Assembly: GCA_934572445.1 (NCBI GenBank)
Contig: CAKTLD010000016.1
Span: 1 to 25,183 of the forward strand
Length of the DNA: 25,183 nucleotides
Source: an uncultured Oscillospiraceae bacterium
GTDB taxonomy: Bacteria; Bacillota; Clostridia; Oscillospirales; Oscillospiraceae
Direction: 5' to 3'
A model generated the notes under the pieces. The model was not told the origin of the DNA. It worked only from the letters and a program-made list of their open reading frames with translations, and made no database searches. The translations under genes were made by a program, and so were the position numbers. Positions 7,756-15,076 of this stretch are shown here, one piece after another. How positions within the stretch are numbered: the stretch's first letter is position 1; the number at the start of each line of letters is the position of its first letter.

Positions 7756-9087
7756 TTAAAACGCCACCTGCATGAACAGCGCCACGCAGCACAGGATCAC
7801 CGCCAGCGGCACATAGACGTAGCGGCCGATGCTGTACCACAGCGCACCGCGCTTTTTCTCGCTGCCGGTGTTGATCGCGTCGAGCAGCTCGTCCTTCTTC
7901 ATCACATAGAACCACGAGATCGCGCCCAGTGTCGCGCCGATGGGGATGATGTAGATGGAGACCAGATCCATCCAGGGGCCCCACTTGGAGATCGGCTCCA
8001 TCCCCAGTCCAAAGCCCAGGCACAGCGCGCACAGGATAGCCAGCACCGCCGTGCGGTTGAGCTTGGGGAACCTGTGCAGCAGCGACTCCGCCACCGCCTC
8101 AAACATGTTCTGCAGCGAACTGACGCCGGCGAAGATCATCGCGACATAAAGGATAATAGCGAACAGCCGCCCCATCGGGATATCCTGCAAAATGGTCGGC
8201 AGCGTGACGAACAGCAGGCTCGGGCCCGCGCCGACGTCCAGCCCGTAGGAGAAGCATGCGGGAATGATGACCAGCGCCGCGACCACCGCCGCGATCGTAT
8301 CAAAGATGGCCGTGTGCCGCGCAACGCCCACCACGTCCTCATCCTTGGAGAGATATGCGCCGTAAACGATCATACCGCTGCCGGTGACGGACAGGGAGAA
8401 GAACGCCTGCCCCATTGCCCAGATCCAGATCATCGGGTCGGCAAGTGCCTCCCAGCGCGGGGCAAACATGAAGAGATAGCCCTCCGCCACGCCGGGCAGG
8501 AACGCCACGCGCACGGCCAGCACGAGGAAAATGATGAAAAACACGGGCATCATGACCTTGTTGGTCCTTTCGATGCTGCGTGCGCCCAGATACAGCGTCA
8601 GCAGCGTGCCCACGACCACAACGATGTGGAACGGCACCACGGAGAAGTCCGTCGAGGAGAACGCGCCGAACCACTCGCCCGCGTCCGCGCTCATCAGCGT
8701 GCCCAGCAGCGAATCGGTCAGCGCCTTGAGCACATACGTCACGATCACCGCGTAGCCGATGGCGATGCACAGCGAGCCCGCCAGCGGCAGCCAGCCGAGC
8801 AGGCCGCCCGCCCGGCCCATGGCCTTGCCGCGCGTCGCCCACGCGTTCTCGTAGGCGCCCAGCGTGCCCGTGGCCGCGCGGCGGCCCATGGCGAATTCCG
8901 CCGGCAGACCGACATAGCTGAAAATGAAGACGAACAGCAGATAGATCAGCAGGAACGCCCCGCCGCCGTTGCTTCCCATCTTGTTGGGAAAGCCCCAAAC
9001 GTTGGCCATGCCAACGGCCGAGCCCACGGATGCCAGAATAAAGCCCCAGCGGCTCGCAAAGCTCTTTGTGCTTTTCTCGTGTTTCAT
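7756..9087 (-). CDS. Sodium-dependent transporter of the NSS family
   Basis: 443 residues with about 11 hydrophobic membrane spans. It starts with the NSS hallmark in TM1 (WGFILASVGSAVGMANVWGFP), the unwound segment forming the substrate and Na+ sites. The family usually has G-N-I-W-R-F-P; here it reads A-N-V-W-G-F-P, so the extracellular-gate Arg is replaced by Gly. TM6 carries AFFSLSVTGSGM. NSS proteins of this bacterial length (MhsT/TnaT-like) import amino acids with sodium at the inner membrane. The start has GGGAG 6 nt upstream. Only about 21 bp separates the ATG from a strong terminator, so no promoter fits directly in front; transcription must enter from the right. Confidence 0.93.
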   Translation of the reverse strand: MKHEKSTKSFASRWGFILASVGSAVGMANVWGFPNKMGSNGGGAFLLIYLLFVFIFSYVGLPAEFAMGRRAATGTLGAYENAWATRGKAMGRAGGLLGWLPLAGSLCIAIGYAVIVTYVLKALTDSLLGTLMSADAGEWFGAFSSTDFSVVPFHIVVVVGTLLTLYLGARSIERTNKVMMPVFFIIFLVLAVRVAFLPGVAEGYLFMFAPRWEALADPMIWIWAMGQAFFSLSVTGSGMIVYGAYLSKDEDVVGVARHTAIFDTIAAVVAALVIIPACFSYGLDVGAGPSLLFVTLPTILQDIPMGRLFAIILYVAMIFAGVSSLQNMFEAVAESLLHRFPKLNRTAVLAILCALCLGFGLGMEPISKWGPWMDLVSIYIIPIGATLGAISWFYVMKKDELLDAINTGSEKKRGALWYSIGRYVYVPLAVILCCVALFMQVAF

Positions 9088-9108
9088 TGTTTTCTCCCAT
9101 CCGATTAC

Positions 9109-9143
9109 AAAAATGCCTGCGATGCGGAAACTACATCGCAGGC
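9109..9143 (-). terminator. Terminator of the split host tRNA-Ser
   Basis: A 10-bp perfect stem (9115-9124 with 9134-9143), 9-nt loop, then a T-rich run on the minus strand, starting 4 bp after the tRNA CCA. It lies between the tRNA 3' half and the NSS gene. Confidence 0.8.
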
Positions 9144-9146
9144 TTC

Positions 9147-9202
9147 TGGCGCAGCGGGAGGGATTCGAACCCTCGTGAGGTTTCCCTCAAACTGATTTCG
9201 AG
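9147..9202 (-). pseudogene. 3' half of host tRNA-Ser(CGA), split by the element
   Basis: On the minus strand: anticodon loop and 3' anticodon stem (CTCGAAATCAG), long serine-type variable arm (GAGG-GAAA-CCTC), T-arm GAGGG-TTCGAAT-CCCTC, acceptor strand CCGCTGC, discriminator G and encoded CCA. The matching 5' acceptor strand GCAGCGG is 15 kb away at 24362-24368. The 5' half here is replaced by element sequence. Joined to that half it gives a flawless 89-nt tRNA-Ser. Confidence 0.92.
9193..9202. other. attL: attL core of the 15-kb element
   Basis: The decamer TGATTTCGAG, identical to 24326-24335 at the other tRNA half. It covers the anticodon loop and the 3' anticodon stem. Bases on either side differ between the two sites, so identity is exactly 10 bp. 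Confidence 0.85.
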
Positions 9203-9316
9203 GGAAATAATCAGAGAAAAGAGCTTTTGTAGCTTCTCAAATGGTGATGTAAAATGTCCGATACAGCTATATTTTTATCGGTCTTTATGTGACTTTGCTT
9301 TTCACAGGAGCAAAGT

Positions 9317-9344
9317 ATTATAGCGCCGCTAAATTCTCTGTCAC
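9317..9344 (-). promoter_or_regulatory. Outward-facing promoter at the left end
   Basis: Minus-strand -35 GTGACA (9339-9344), 16-bp spacer, consensus -10 TATAAT (9317-9322). It points out of the element through the tRNA 3' half towards the NSS transporter. The -35 lies inside the 22-bp repeat 9337-9358, so a protein on that repeat would be expected to block it. Confidence 0.6.
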
Positions 9345-9358
9345 CATTTTGGCACCAT
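9337..9358. repeat. 22-bp direct repeat, left copy (putative arm site)
   Basis: Identical to 24045-24066 in the same orientation. It contains two CACCAT hexamers 11 bp apart (GTCACCATTTTGGCACCAT). It lies about 135 bp inside the left core. Arm-type sites bound by the integrase N-terminal domain are the favoured reading; ends of a nested element are the alternative. Confidence 0.75.
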
Positions 9359-9389
9359 AGGTATCACTCGTTTTCTAGTTCGGTTTAGT

Positions 9390-9421
9390 CCCCCTCAACA
9401 GTTTGATTGAGGGGGCTTTTT
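9390..9421 (+). terminator. Plus-strand terminator near the left end
   Basis: Perfect 9-bp stem CCCCCTCAA (9390-9398) with TTGAGGGGG (9407-9415), then C and five T. No plus-strand gene precedes it here. It would stop transcripts entering from the left flank or crossing the joined ends of the circular form, and it abuts the stop of the 53-aa gene. Confidence 0.8.
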
Positions 9422-9428
9422 AATGATA

Positions 9429-9590
9429 TCACTTTTGATGTTTTTTACGCCATGCCTCGCGTTCGGCTAACGTTTTGAATCCTTTCCAGCCATCGGATGC
9501 CTTGGGCTTAGACGTGCTGGATGCTGAAGTCTGGGTTGTGCTAAACGTAGTACCAACCTGTCGAATAAAATATTTCAGTCCATCTGCCAT
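9429..9590 (-). CDS. 53-aa basic small protein
   Basis: 53 codons, start MADGLKYFIRQVG, a Ser/Thr-rich linker (TSASSTSKPK), then a basic C-terminus WKGFKTLAEREAWRKKHQK. An AAAAGGAGAAG ribosome site precedes the ATG and the gene starts 27 bp after the stop of the 555-aa gene, so it is probably the last gene of a three-gene operon. No membrane segment and no recognised family. Confidence 0.6.
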   Translation of the reverse strand: MADGLKYFIRQVGTTFSTTQTSASSTSKPKASDGWKGFKTLAEREAWRKKHQK

Positions 9591-9617
9591 TAGAGTTTCT
9601 TCTCCTTTTATAGATAT

Positions 9618-11285
9618 TTATAGTAGCTTCCATAACAAACTATCTTGATACGAGTCTGGATGCTTTGTAAAGTACTCTTTGGGTAAGCCCCAGTTTCTCA
9701 ACTTTTGTTGACACCATGTTGATTTTGCAGCATTGCTTTCATATCCAAAAGTCCCCCTTTTCAGAGAGATACTCAGATAGTTAATTGCATCAGGATATTC
9801 CATGCGGACCGCCTTATCGAGAAATGCTCGTCCTTTTGAGATATCTTTGTATGTATTCCAATAGCCATTAAGCAAAACGGTTGCCATTCGAAAAATGCAC
9901 CCAGGGCTATTCAGTTTAACGCCTTGATTCAAAAATTCTTTTGCTTTCGAGTAGCAACTACATCTCTCTTTAATCTCCCATTCGGCAGCAATCGCATAGG
10001 CTACAGGGACACTTTTGGATAACATTAAAGACACAAGTTCTTCAGCTTTCGAAAATCGTTCCTCTGTGAAGAAGTAAATTGTTAGATACTCGGCTATTGG
10101 ATCAGGATTCATCCAAAAGTTACGAGCCCTTTTGGAAAATGGGTCTTGCTTTGCATCACAGTACAACTCCCAAATGTAACGAGAATGATACCTGTCATTC
10201 AAATCTGACAGAATATCATCCGCTTGAAACGGAGTTCCCTCTAGTACCGTCTTTATATCTTGAATGCTATTCGCGATGTCTTGCGCTGTTTTGATTGGTC
10301 GCCTCTGCACGTTATGTACTTGGTCAGACACAAAATCTAACCACCGGTCATGGAAAAATTGTTCTCGCCCTGTTACTTTTAAGATTTCATAGACATCTGC
10401 CGCTGGGAAATCGGGAATATTCAAAATTAGTACGTCATCCATCATACGAACTGAAAAAGGCACTATCATCAGCATGACTGACAGTGTACCACAATAATTT
10501 TGGTATAGCGCAGATTCGGACTCGATTTCCTTCGCAAGGTCTTGCGAATCGTATAATGCACGGACAGCATCGTCGTATGCCTCAGTTGCAATTTGAAGGT
10601 CGTCTACTGAAAAAGTAATTATATGTCGGAGATTGAGGTATTCTAATATGCCAATAGCGGTTGCACATACTGACTCATATAATGAATCCCGAAGAGAGCG
10701 TTGAACCTCATCGCTCGAAAGTAATTTTTGTACCTCCTTCTTCATAACGGCGTGATTGCCCTTTGCGAATAAACTATTTACGCTGTCTCGCAAGATACTT
10801 GCTCCCGCATTTAATAACTCAGCTTGAACCATGCCTGCGACTGCTCCCGCCATTCCGATGCCGCCACCGACCCAACGTTTTCCCGTATCATAAAGTAGTT
10901 TATTGTCCTCGGAATCCCCATACTCTTCAACAAGTTGTACGTACGGTTCAAGAAATGAACTCATAAATGTATTTCCGAACGAAAAGAAAGGATGATCATA
11001 TAGCGTTGAAAAACCGATGTATTCTTTTTCGCTCATTCTGGTATCATAATTCTTATTTAAAAAAGACGCTCCAAGTTGAACCCCTTTTCGCATCCAACTA
11101 ATATAGAATTCCAGCATGGCATCGACTATACTATCAACATTATCAATTTTATTTGGATTAAATTTCTGATCAAACGCTTGGACACAGCTATATGCCAAGT
11201 GTCCAAAATTTTGCGTAAGTTTCCCGAGCTCATGGGACTTCGCAAGAAACTCGTCCTCATTTTCAAAATCAAACATTTCTAACAT
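9618..11285 (-). CDS. 555-aa protein of unknown function with Sel1-like repeats
   Basis: Not recognised as a known family. The N-terminal half is helical, with a Gly/Ala-rich hydrophobic segment near residues 138-165 (RWVGGGIGMAGAVAGMVQAE) that looks like a glycine zipper and could insert in or pack against a membrane. The C-terminal 150 residues resemble degenerate Sel1/TPR-type helical repeats (CIFRMATVLLNGYWNTYKD, then KGRAFLDKAVRMEYPDAINY), usually protein-protein scaffolds. ATG 11285 has AAGGTGG 7 nt upstream, 14 bp after the membrane-protein gene, so the two are one operon and probably one system. Codon use is AT-rich compared with the flanks. The position in element cargo suggests host-interaction or anti-phage function; that is inference. 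Confidence 0.85.
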   Translation of the reverse strand: MLEMFDFENEDEFLAKSHELGKLTQNFGHLAYSCVQAFDQKFNPNKIDNVDSIVDAMLEFYISWMRKGVQLGASFLNKNYDTRMSEKEYIGFSTLYDHPFFSFGNTFMSSFLEPYVQLVEEYGDSEDNKLLYDTGKRWVGGGIGMAGAVAGMVQAELLNAGASILRDSVNSLFAKGNHAVMKKEVQKLLSSDEVQRSLRDSLYESVCATAIGILEYLNLRHIITFSVDDLQIATEAYDDAVRALYDSQDLAKEIESESALYQNYCGTLSVMLMIVPFSVRMMDDVLILNIPDFPAADVYEILKVTGREQFFHDRWLDFVSDQVHNVQRRPIKTAQDIANSIQDIKTVLEGTPFQADDILSDLNDRYHSRYIWELYCDAKQDPFSKRARNFWMNPDPIAEYLTIYFFTEERFSKAEELVSLMLSKSVPVAYAIAAEWEIKERCSCYSKAKEFLNQGVKLNSPGCIFRMATVLLNGYWNTYKDISKGRAFLDKAVRMEYPDAINYLSISLKRGTFGYESNAAKSTWCQQKLRNWGLPKEYFTKHPDSYQDSLLWKLL

Positions 11286-11299
11286 GTTAATACCACCTT

Positions 11300-12103
11300 T
11301 TATTGGCTACACAATCTTGATTTCAGCTGTTCTGCGATAGCGGGAGGAATTTCACTGAGTTCACCTAATATTTGCTCTATGTCCTTCTTATCTGCAAGTG
11401 AACAAAAGTACAGCTCCTCTGAAAGACTGTCAGCAACATCCTCTGAAATATTAACTATATTTTTTATGAGGTATTCTTTAATCATCTTCTTCGCCTGATC
11501 TGCCGAAACGGTATCGGGCATTTTTAGCTCCGGCAATACACCGTCAAAATAGAGAGCGACTTCATTTCTTTTGGGCGGTGCGACAACAGGCTTTGTGCGC
11601 ATTTCCAAATCTGCACATTTGCTCCATGCTTTGATATACGCAAAAGCTACGAGAATCAAGAGCAAATATATATCAGCATTTGATTTATGATACAACTCTA
11701 ATACATATAATATTCCGCTTGTATTTTCAGAATCAGACAATACGGAAGGGATAAGCCACGCCCCAATGTAAAGAATCATAAGCGCAGAGAAGACGTATCC
11801 AAATATACTTACTAACACACTTTGAAATGTATCTTTTGAATACGCATAATCATCCTGACTATGCGACCCCAATTCTATAATGTGTTTAGTTCCTACTCGG
11901 AGAAGCAGGCCGACTGCAAGTATCAAAAATAATGTCTTTGCCGTACCATGGAACATTCTCATTTCAAAAAACACGACCGCAACTACAACGATATATGGCA
12001 AATGTAAAGGAACACATACTTTCGCTAGCACATAGCAAATGCCTTTAACCACAAAATAAAGCACTCCAAGTAGCAGAACTGAAACGATTAGTCCTATAAC
12101 CAT
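11300..12103 (-). CDS. Multi-span membrane protein of unknown function
   Basis: 267 residues with about five hydrophobic segments in the first 160 (roughly 3-25, 34-52, 55-70, 95-118, 142-160). A soluble C-terminal domain of about 100 residues follows, helical and acidic (DQAKKMIKEYLIKNIVNI, SEELYFCSLADKKDIEQILG). No transporter or enzyme signature is visible. AAGGAGATG precedes the ATG at 12103. It is the first gene of the operon with the 555-aa and 53-aa proteins, under a promoter that overlaps the divergent XRE gene's promoter. The membrane topology plus a partner with a hydrophobic hairpin suggests a membrane complex. Confidence 0.85.
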   Translation of the reverse strand: MVIGLIVSVLLLGVLYFVVKGICYVLAKVCVPLHLPYIVVVAVVFFEMRMFHGTAKTLFLILAVGLLLRVGTKHIIELGSHSQDDYAYSKDTFQSVLVSIFGYVFSALMILYIGAWLIPSVLSDSENTSGILYVLELYHKSNADIYLLLILVAFAYIKAWSKCADLEMRTKPVVAPPKRNEVALYFDGVLPELKMPDTVSADQAKKMIKEYLIKNIVNISEDVADSLSEELYFCSLADKKDIEQILGELSEIPPAIAEQLKSRLCSQ

Positions 12104-12148
12104 ACAGACATCTCCTTTTAAATATCGTTTTTAGTTATCTTATAACAT

Positions 12149-12178
12149 ATTTTATCACAACTCATCATCCTTTACAAT
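12149..12178. promoter_or_regulatory. Overlapping divergent promoters, cargo operon and XRE gene
   Basis: Minus strand: -35 TTGTAA (12172-12177), 17 bp, -10 TAAAAT (12149-12154), for the membrane-protein operon. Plus strand: a -10 TACAAT (12173-12178) for the XRE gene overlaps the minus -35. The XRE protein could thus control both directions. Confidence 0.5.
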
Positions 12179-12203
12179 AACGAAAAAAAGGTGGTGAAAC
12201 GTA

Positions 12204-12527
12204 ATGGAAAAGCAACAGCTTATTGAGATCGGCCAGCGTCTGCGGCAACGGCGGCAGGAACTGGGACTGACCCGCGAAAAAATGTCTGAACTTGCCGATA
12301 TCGGCACGGGCTATTACGGACAGTTGGAAGTTGGGACATCGCAGATGTCCATCGATACCCTCATTAAGCTGTCACAGTCCATGCACCTGCCGATGGAATA
12401 TATTATTTACGGTTCCGGTTATGATCCGGGAGATGCTTCCGGTGTGCAGGAATTGCTGTCACGCTGCACGGAGAGAGAATTGAAGCTCGCAGAGGATGTG
12501 CTGAAACTGTTTTTAATGAAGCAATAG
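12204..12527 (+). CDS. XRE-family regulator
   Basis: 107 residues. A Cro/CI-type helix-turn-helix covers about residues 7-63: IGQRLRQRRQELGLTREKMS, ELADIGTGYYGQLEVGTSQMS, then LIKLSQSMHLPMEYIIYG. A short acidic tail ending LKLFLMKQ probably dimerises. AAAGGTGGTG precedes the ATG. Transcribed away from the membrane-protein operon, with overlapping promoters, it is probably a repressor of that operon and of itself. Its GC is higher than that of the operon next to it. Confidence 0.9.
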   Translation: MEKQQLIEIGQRLRQRRQELGLTREKMSELADIGTGYYGQLEVGTSQMSIDTLIKLSQSMHLPMEYIIYGSGYDPGDASGVQELLSRCTERELKLAEDVLKLFLMKQ

Positions 12528-12592
12528 AGAGAAGAAAAGTTGTTCGTATTATATCGGGGCTTTTGCGCGAAGAATGTCGAAGACGGTCGATT

Positions 12593-12629
12593 TTTCAAAA
12601 AGAACTGCGACGAGAGAGTTCGTCGCAGT
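12593..12629 (-). terminator. Terminator of the 51-aa membrane peptide gene
   Basis: Stem ACTGCGACGA (12604-12613) with TCGTCGCAGT (12620-12629), followed on the minus strand by TTCTTTTT. It starts 5 bp past the stop. Confidence 0.8.
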
Positions 12630-12633
12630 CTTG

Positions 12634-12789
12634 CTATATCCCAGTAGACGCAAAGAGGAGGGCCCATACGACGACATAAGCGGCGAGTTTTTTCTTCCCG
12701 CTGAAGAACATTACGTCTGCGCCAATCAGCTTTGCGTATAACCAATAGAGAATGTTGGCGATAACGATAGAGAGTATTGCCGAGATCAT
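12634..12789 (-). CDS. 51-aa two-span membrane peptide
   Basis: 51 codons: hydrophobic MISAILSIVIANILYWLYAK, a short polar turn with SGKKK, then hydrophobic AAYVVVWALLFAST. AAAGGAG precedes the ATG at 12789 and a strong terminator follows the stop, so it is a complete transcription unit. It is divergent from the XRE gene at 12915. Peptides of this type include toxins, holin-like proteins and small regulators; no family is recognised. Confidence 0.6.
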   Translation of the reverse strand: MISAILSIVIANILYWLYAKLIGADVMFFSGKKKLAAYVVVWALLFASTGI

Positions 12790-12840
12790 GTTAGGTGCTC
12801 CTTTCTTGATTTGGTTCTACCTGCATAGTAACAAAATTGA

Positions 12841-12884
12841 AGCACAAAAAGGTTAGCTGGCAGCTAACCTTTTTGTGCTATAAT
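12841..12884 (+). promoter_or_regulatory. 39-bp perfect palindromic operator overlapping a promoter
   Basis: AGCACAAAAAGGTTAGCT (12841-12858) and its exact reverse complement (12862-12879) flank GGC. The -10 hexamer TATAAT (12879-12884) begins on the last base of the palindrome, so the dyad covers the -35 region. It is a strong candidate autorepressor site for the XRE gene downstream. Confidence 0.8.
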
Positions 12885-12914
12885 AAGAGTAATATGTGGG
12901 CAGAGGTGAGATCG

Positions 12915-13334
12915 ATGAAAACAACAGATGAGCTAACGCATGAGATTTGCCAGTCCGATAATATTCTGGACTACTTTGCAGAGAACCGCGGTGAGATGCA
13001 GATCGATAGTCTGCCGGAGTATTTGGAGCAGTGGCTAAAAAGAAAGGACTGCACCAAGGCAGACGTTGTGCGCCGTTCAAACCTAAATAAGGCCTATGTA
13101 TATCAGATATTTTTGGGGAAAAAGTATCCCTCGCGGGACAAGGTGATCGCATTGGCCTTTGGCCTTAAGCTGGATGAAAAAGAAGTACAAGTGCTGCTGA
13201 AACAGGCGGGATACCGGGAGTTATATCCGAGAGATCCGCGCGACGCACTGTTGCTTTATGCTATTGGTCATCACAAGGGGATCATTGATGCAAATGAACT
13301 CTTGTATGATCATAATATTGAAGTGCTGGAATAG
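12915..13334 (+). CDS. XRE-like repressor (second regulator)
   Basis: 139 residues. A helix-turn-helix lies in the middle: YLEQWLKRKDCTKADVVRRS, NLNKAYVYQIFLGKKYPSRDK, then VIALAFGLKLDEKEVQVLLK. N- and C-terminal extensions (SDNILDYFAENRGEMQ and ALLLYAIGHHKGIID) are of a type met beside Ser/Thr kinase genes in Clostridia. ATG 12915 follows GAGGTGAG; an upstream in-frame ATG at 12894 lies almost on the predicted transcription start. It is preceded by the 39-bp palindrome and convergent with the kinase across a shared terminator. A link between kinase and repressor is plausible but not shown. Confidence 0.85.
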   Translation: MKTTDELTHEICQSDNILDYFAENRGEMQIDSLPEYLEQWLKRKDCTKADVVRRSNLNKAYVYQIFLGKKYPSRDKVIALAFGLKLDEKEVQVLLKQAGYRELYPRDPRDALLLYAIGHHKGIIDANELLYDHNIEVLE

Positions 13335-13336
13335 GA

Positions 13337-13369
13337 AAGGCCGCTGGACGATGATCCAGCGGCCTTTTC
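13337..13369. terminator. Bidirectional terminator between XRE and kinase genes
   Basis: 12-bp stem AAGGCCGCTGGA (13337-13348) with TCCAGCGGCCTT (13355-13366), A-rich on the left and TT on the right. It serves both convergent genes. Confidence 0.85.
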
Positions 13370-13374
13370 AGTTA

Positions 13375-14904
13375 TTAAGAGTTAAGAGCAGCGTTCCACT
13401 CTTCTAAACTTAAGTTTCCTTCTACAGCAAAAAGATACTTTTCATAGTCCACTTCGTCATACGGCGTGACACCAGTGGCGGAATTGTACCCATAGGTGTT
13501 AAAGCCGTGGTACGGATTGCGCAGGAGCTCCGATTCCAGGTATCCATCTGAAGTCAATTTGGTGTTGCCGCCGCCCCAAATTCGCCCGCGATAAGCTGCT
13601 ATATTCTCGGAGTTGGTATAAGAATAAACGGCGGATACAGATTCGGCTGATAAGTCACCTACTGATAATACGATTTCCTTTCCATCGTTCCCTTCGGGAT
13701 TTAGATCCACACAGGTCAGCTGAACGTAGAGCTCGTCGGGGAGTTCTGTGATACCGGATAAAGGATTTGCGGTGAGAATAGAGGCCGTGCGCCCATCAGG
13801 CAGCGCCTCGGATAGCGTTACGGGGAGCACTTCGCCAGAAATGATTTCGTTTTCAAAAAGAGTATCTTGCGTAACGGAAGTGAGATAGTCTGCAAGCGGT
13901 ACTTCTGCGGCGGCAAAACTTAGAAGCTCTTTTCCGTAGAAGGCTCCGTCTGCATTTTTGCTGCCGGAGATGACCTCGCACTGAATAGTGCCGGAATCAG
14001 CAGCGTACAATCGGACAAGTTCTTTTTCACGGTTGCCGTCCAAATCGACACGCATGGTCAGATCCTGCCCGGTTGTTCTTAACTTTCCTGCATTTGCAAT
14101 CAGATAATCCTCTGTGGCGGCGTAAAACAACAAGGCCTCATCAGGATAACGGGCCTCGGTGATCTCGGCCTGATTGCTGTGATACCACCATGCAAGGATG
14201 CTTGTACTCAAAAGCACTACGATAGAGATGATCCAAGGCAGGCAGAGTTGAAGTGTCCGTGTCTTTAATGAAAAAAGTAATGACTTTGCCGTGGCGTAGC
14301 GATGCTTGGGCGCAAATTCAGTGCACTTACGGAGAATATGTCGATAGGGGCGCTGATCAGCTCGCTTTCCCAAGAGCTGTTTCATCGTGACTCCTGTGGC
14401 ATAAATGTCAGCACGGGCATCTGTTTGAGCAAAGCCGTATTGTTCAGGCGGTGCATAGCCCTTGGTCCCCAATAGACGAGTATCACTGCCGCCGGTGTTT
14501 TTCTCTTCACGGGCAGCATCAAAGTCGATGAGACGGATATGTCCATTGGGTGCCAATAAAAGATTGGAAGGCTTGATGTCGCGGTGAATGATCCCGTGCT
14601 GGTGGAGAAATACCAATACTTCGCAGAGTTCTTCCATGAGAACTATGACCTGTTTTTCCGGCAGGGTGATTTCCGCCAAATTTGCTCCATCAATAAATTC
14701 TTCTATCAATACAACGCCAGTCCTGGTTTCCTCAACATGAAAAATCTTGGGGAGGTAAGGATGCGAGAGAGCTTGAAGCTGTGCATAAATAGGGTGCGGG
14801 CCTTGCAGCTCCTTGCGGATATAGCGAGTACCGGTATCCGAATCAATGACCAGCGTTACGGTGCTTTTCTCTGTGCGTTGAAGGTTTTTGACTTCTGCAA
14901 GCAT
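13375..14904 (-). CDS. Membrane-anchored Ser/Thr protein kinase
   Basis: 509 residues. The cytoplasmic kinase domain (1-210) has an invariant-type Lys (YIRKEL, Lys31), the catalytic loop HRDIKPSN (107-114), a metal site DFD (127-129) in place of the usual DFG, and the P+1 region GTKGYAPPEQYG. The glycine-rich loop is not evident and the helix-C Glu is not obvious, so nucleotide binding may be atypical. One membrane helix follows (219-240, CLPWIISIVVLLSTSILAWW), then a 270-residue outer domain with Ca-loop-like motifs (VDLDGNREKELV, DLNPEGNDGKEIV). ATG 14904 follows GAGGTGAG; an extended -10 TGTTACAAT (14927-14935) is the likely promoter. It is probably a sensor kinase in the element's regulatory block. 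Confidence 0.9.
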   Translation of the reverse strand: MLAEVKNLQRTEKSTVTLVIDSDTGTRYIRKELQGPHPIYAQLQALSHPYLPKIFHVEETRTGVVLIEEFIDGANLAEITLPEKQVIVLMEELCEVLVFLHQHGIIHRDIKPSNLLLAPNGHIRLIDFDAAREEKNTGGSDTRLLGTKGYAPPEQYGFAQTDARADIYATGVTMKQLLGKRADQRPYRHILRKCTEFAPKHRYATAKSLLFSLKTRTLQLCLPWIISIVVLLSTSILAWWYHSNQAEITEARYPDEALLFYAATEDYLIANAGKLRTTGQDLTMRVDLDGNREKELVRLYAADSGTIQCEVISGSKNADGAFYGKELLSFAAAEVPLADYLTSVTQDTLFENEIISGEVLPVTLSEALPDGRTASILTANPLSGITELPDELYVQLTCVDLNPEGNDGKEIVLSVGDLSAESVSAVYSYTNSENIAAYRGRIWGGGNTKLTSDGYLESELLRNPYHGFNTYGYNSATGVTPYDEVDYEKYLFAVEGNLSLEEWNAALNS

Positions 14905-15024
14905 AGCGATCTCACCTCTTGTGGCCATTGTAACACATTTCGTGATGCTATGGCACATCTTTTTCGTTTAACCTCGTTCTGCCTTGCAGATGTGCAATAC
15001 TTCTGATGGCAGACAAATTATAGG

Positions 15025-15053
15025 TTGTATTTCTCCTATTTCTGGCGTATACT
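15025..15053 (+). promoter_or_regulatory. Putative phd-doc promoter
   Basis: TTGTAT (15025-15030), 17-bp spacer, TATACT (15048-15053), 23 bp before the phd ATG. Confidence 0.5.
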
Positions 15054-15076
15054 ATCATCAAAGGAGTGTGATACAC

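Noticed and set aside
8074-9195. Plus-strand 373-aa ORF opposite the NSS transporter
   Set aside because: Antisense frame, rich in Arg/His/Gln, and running through the tRNA half.
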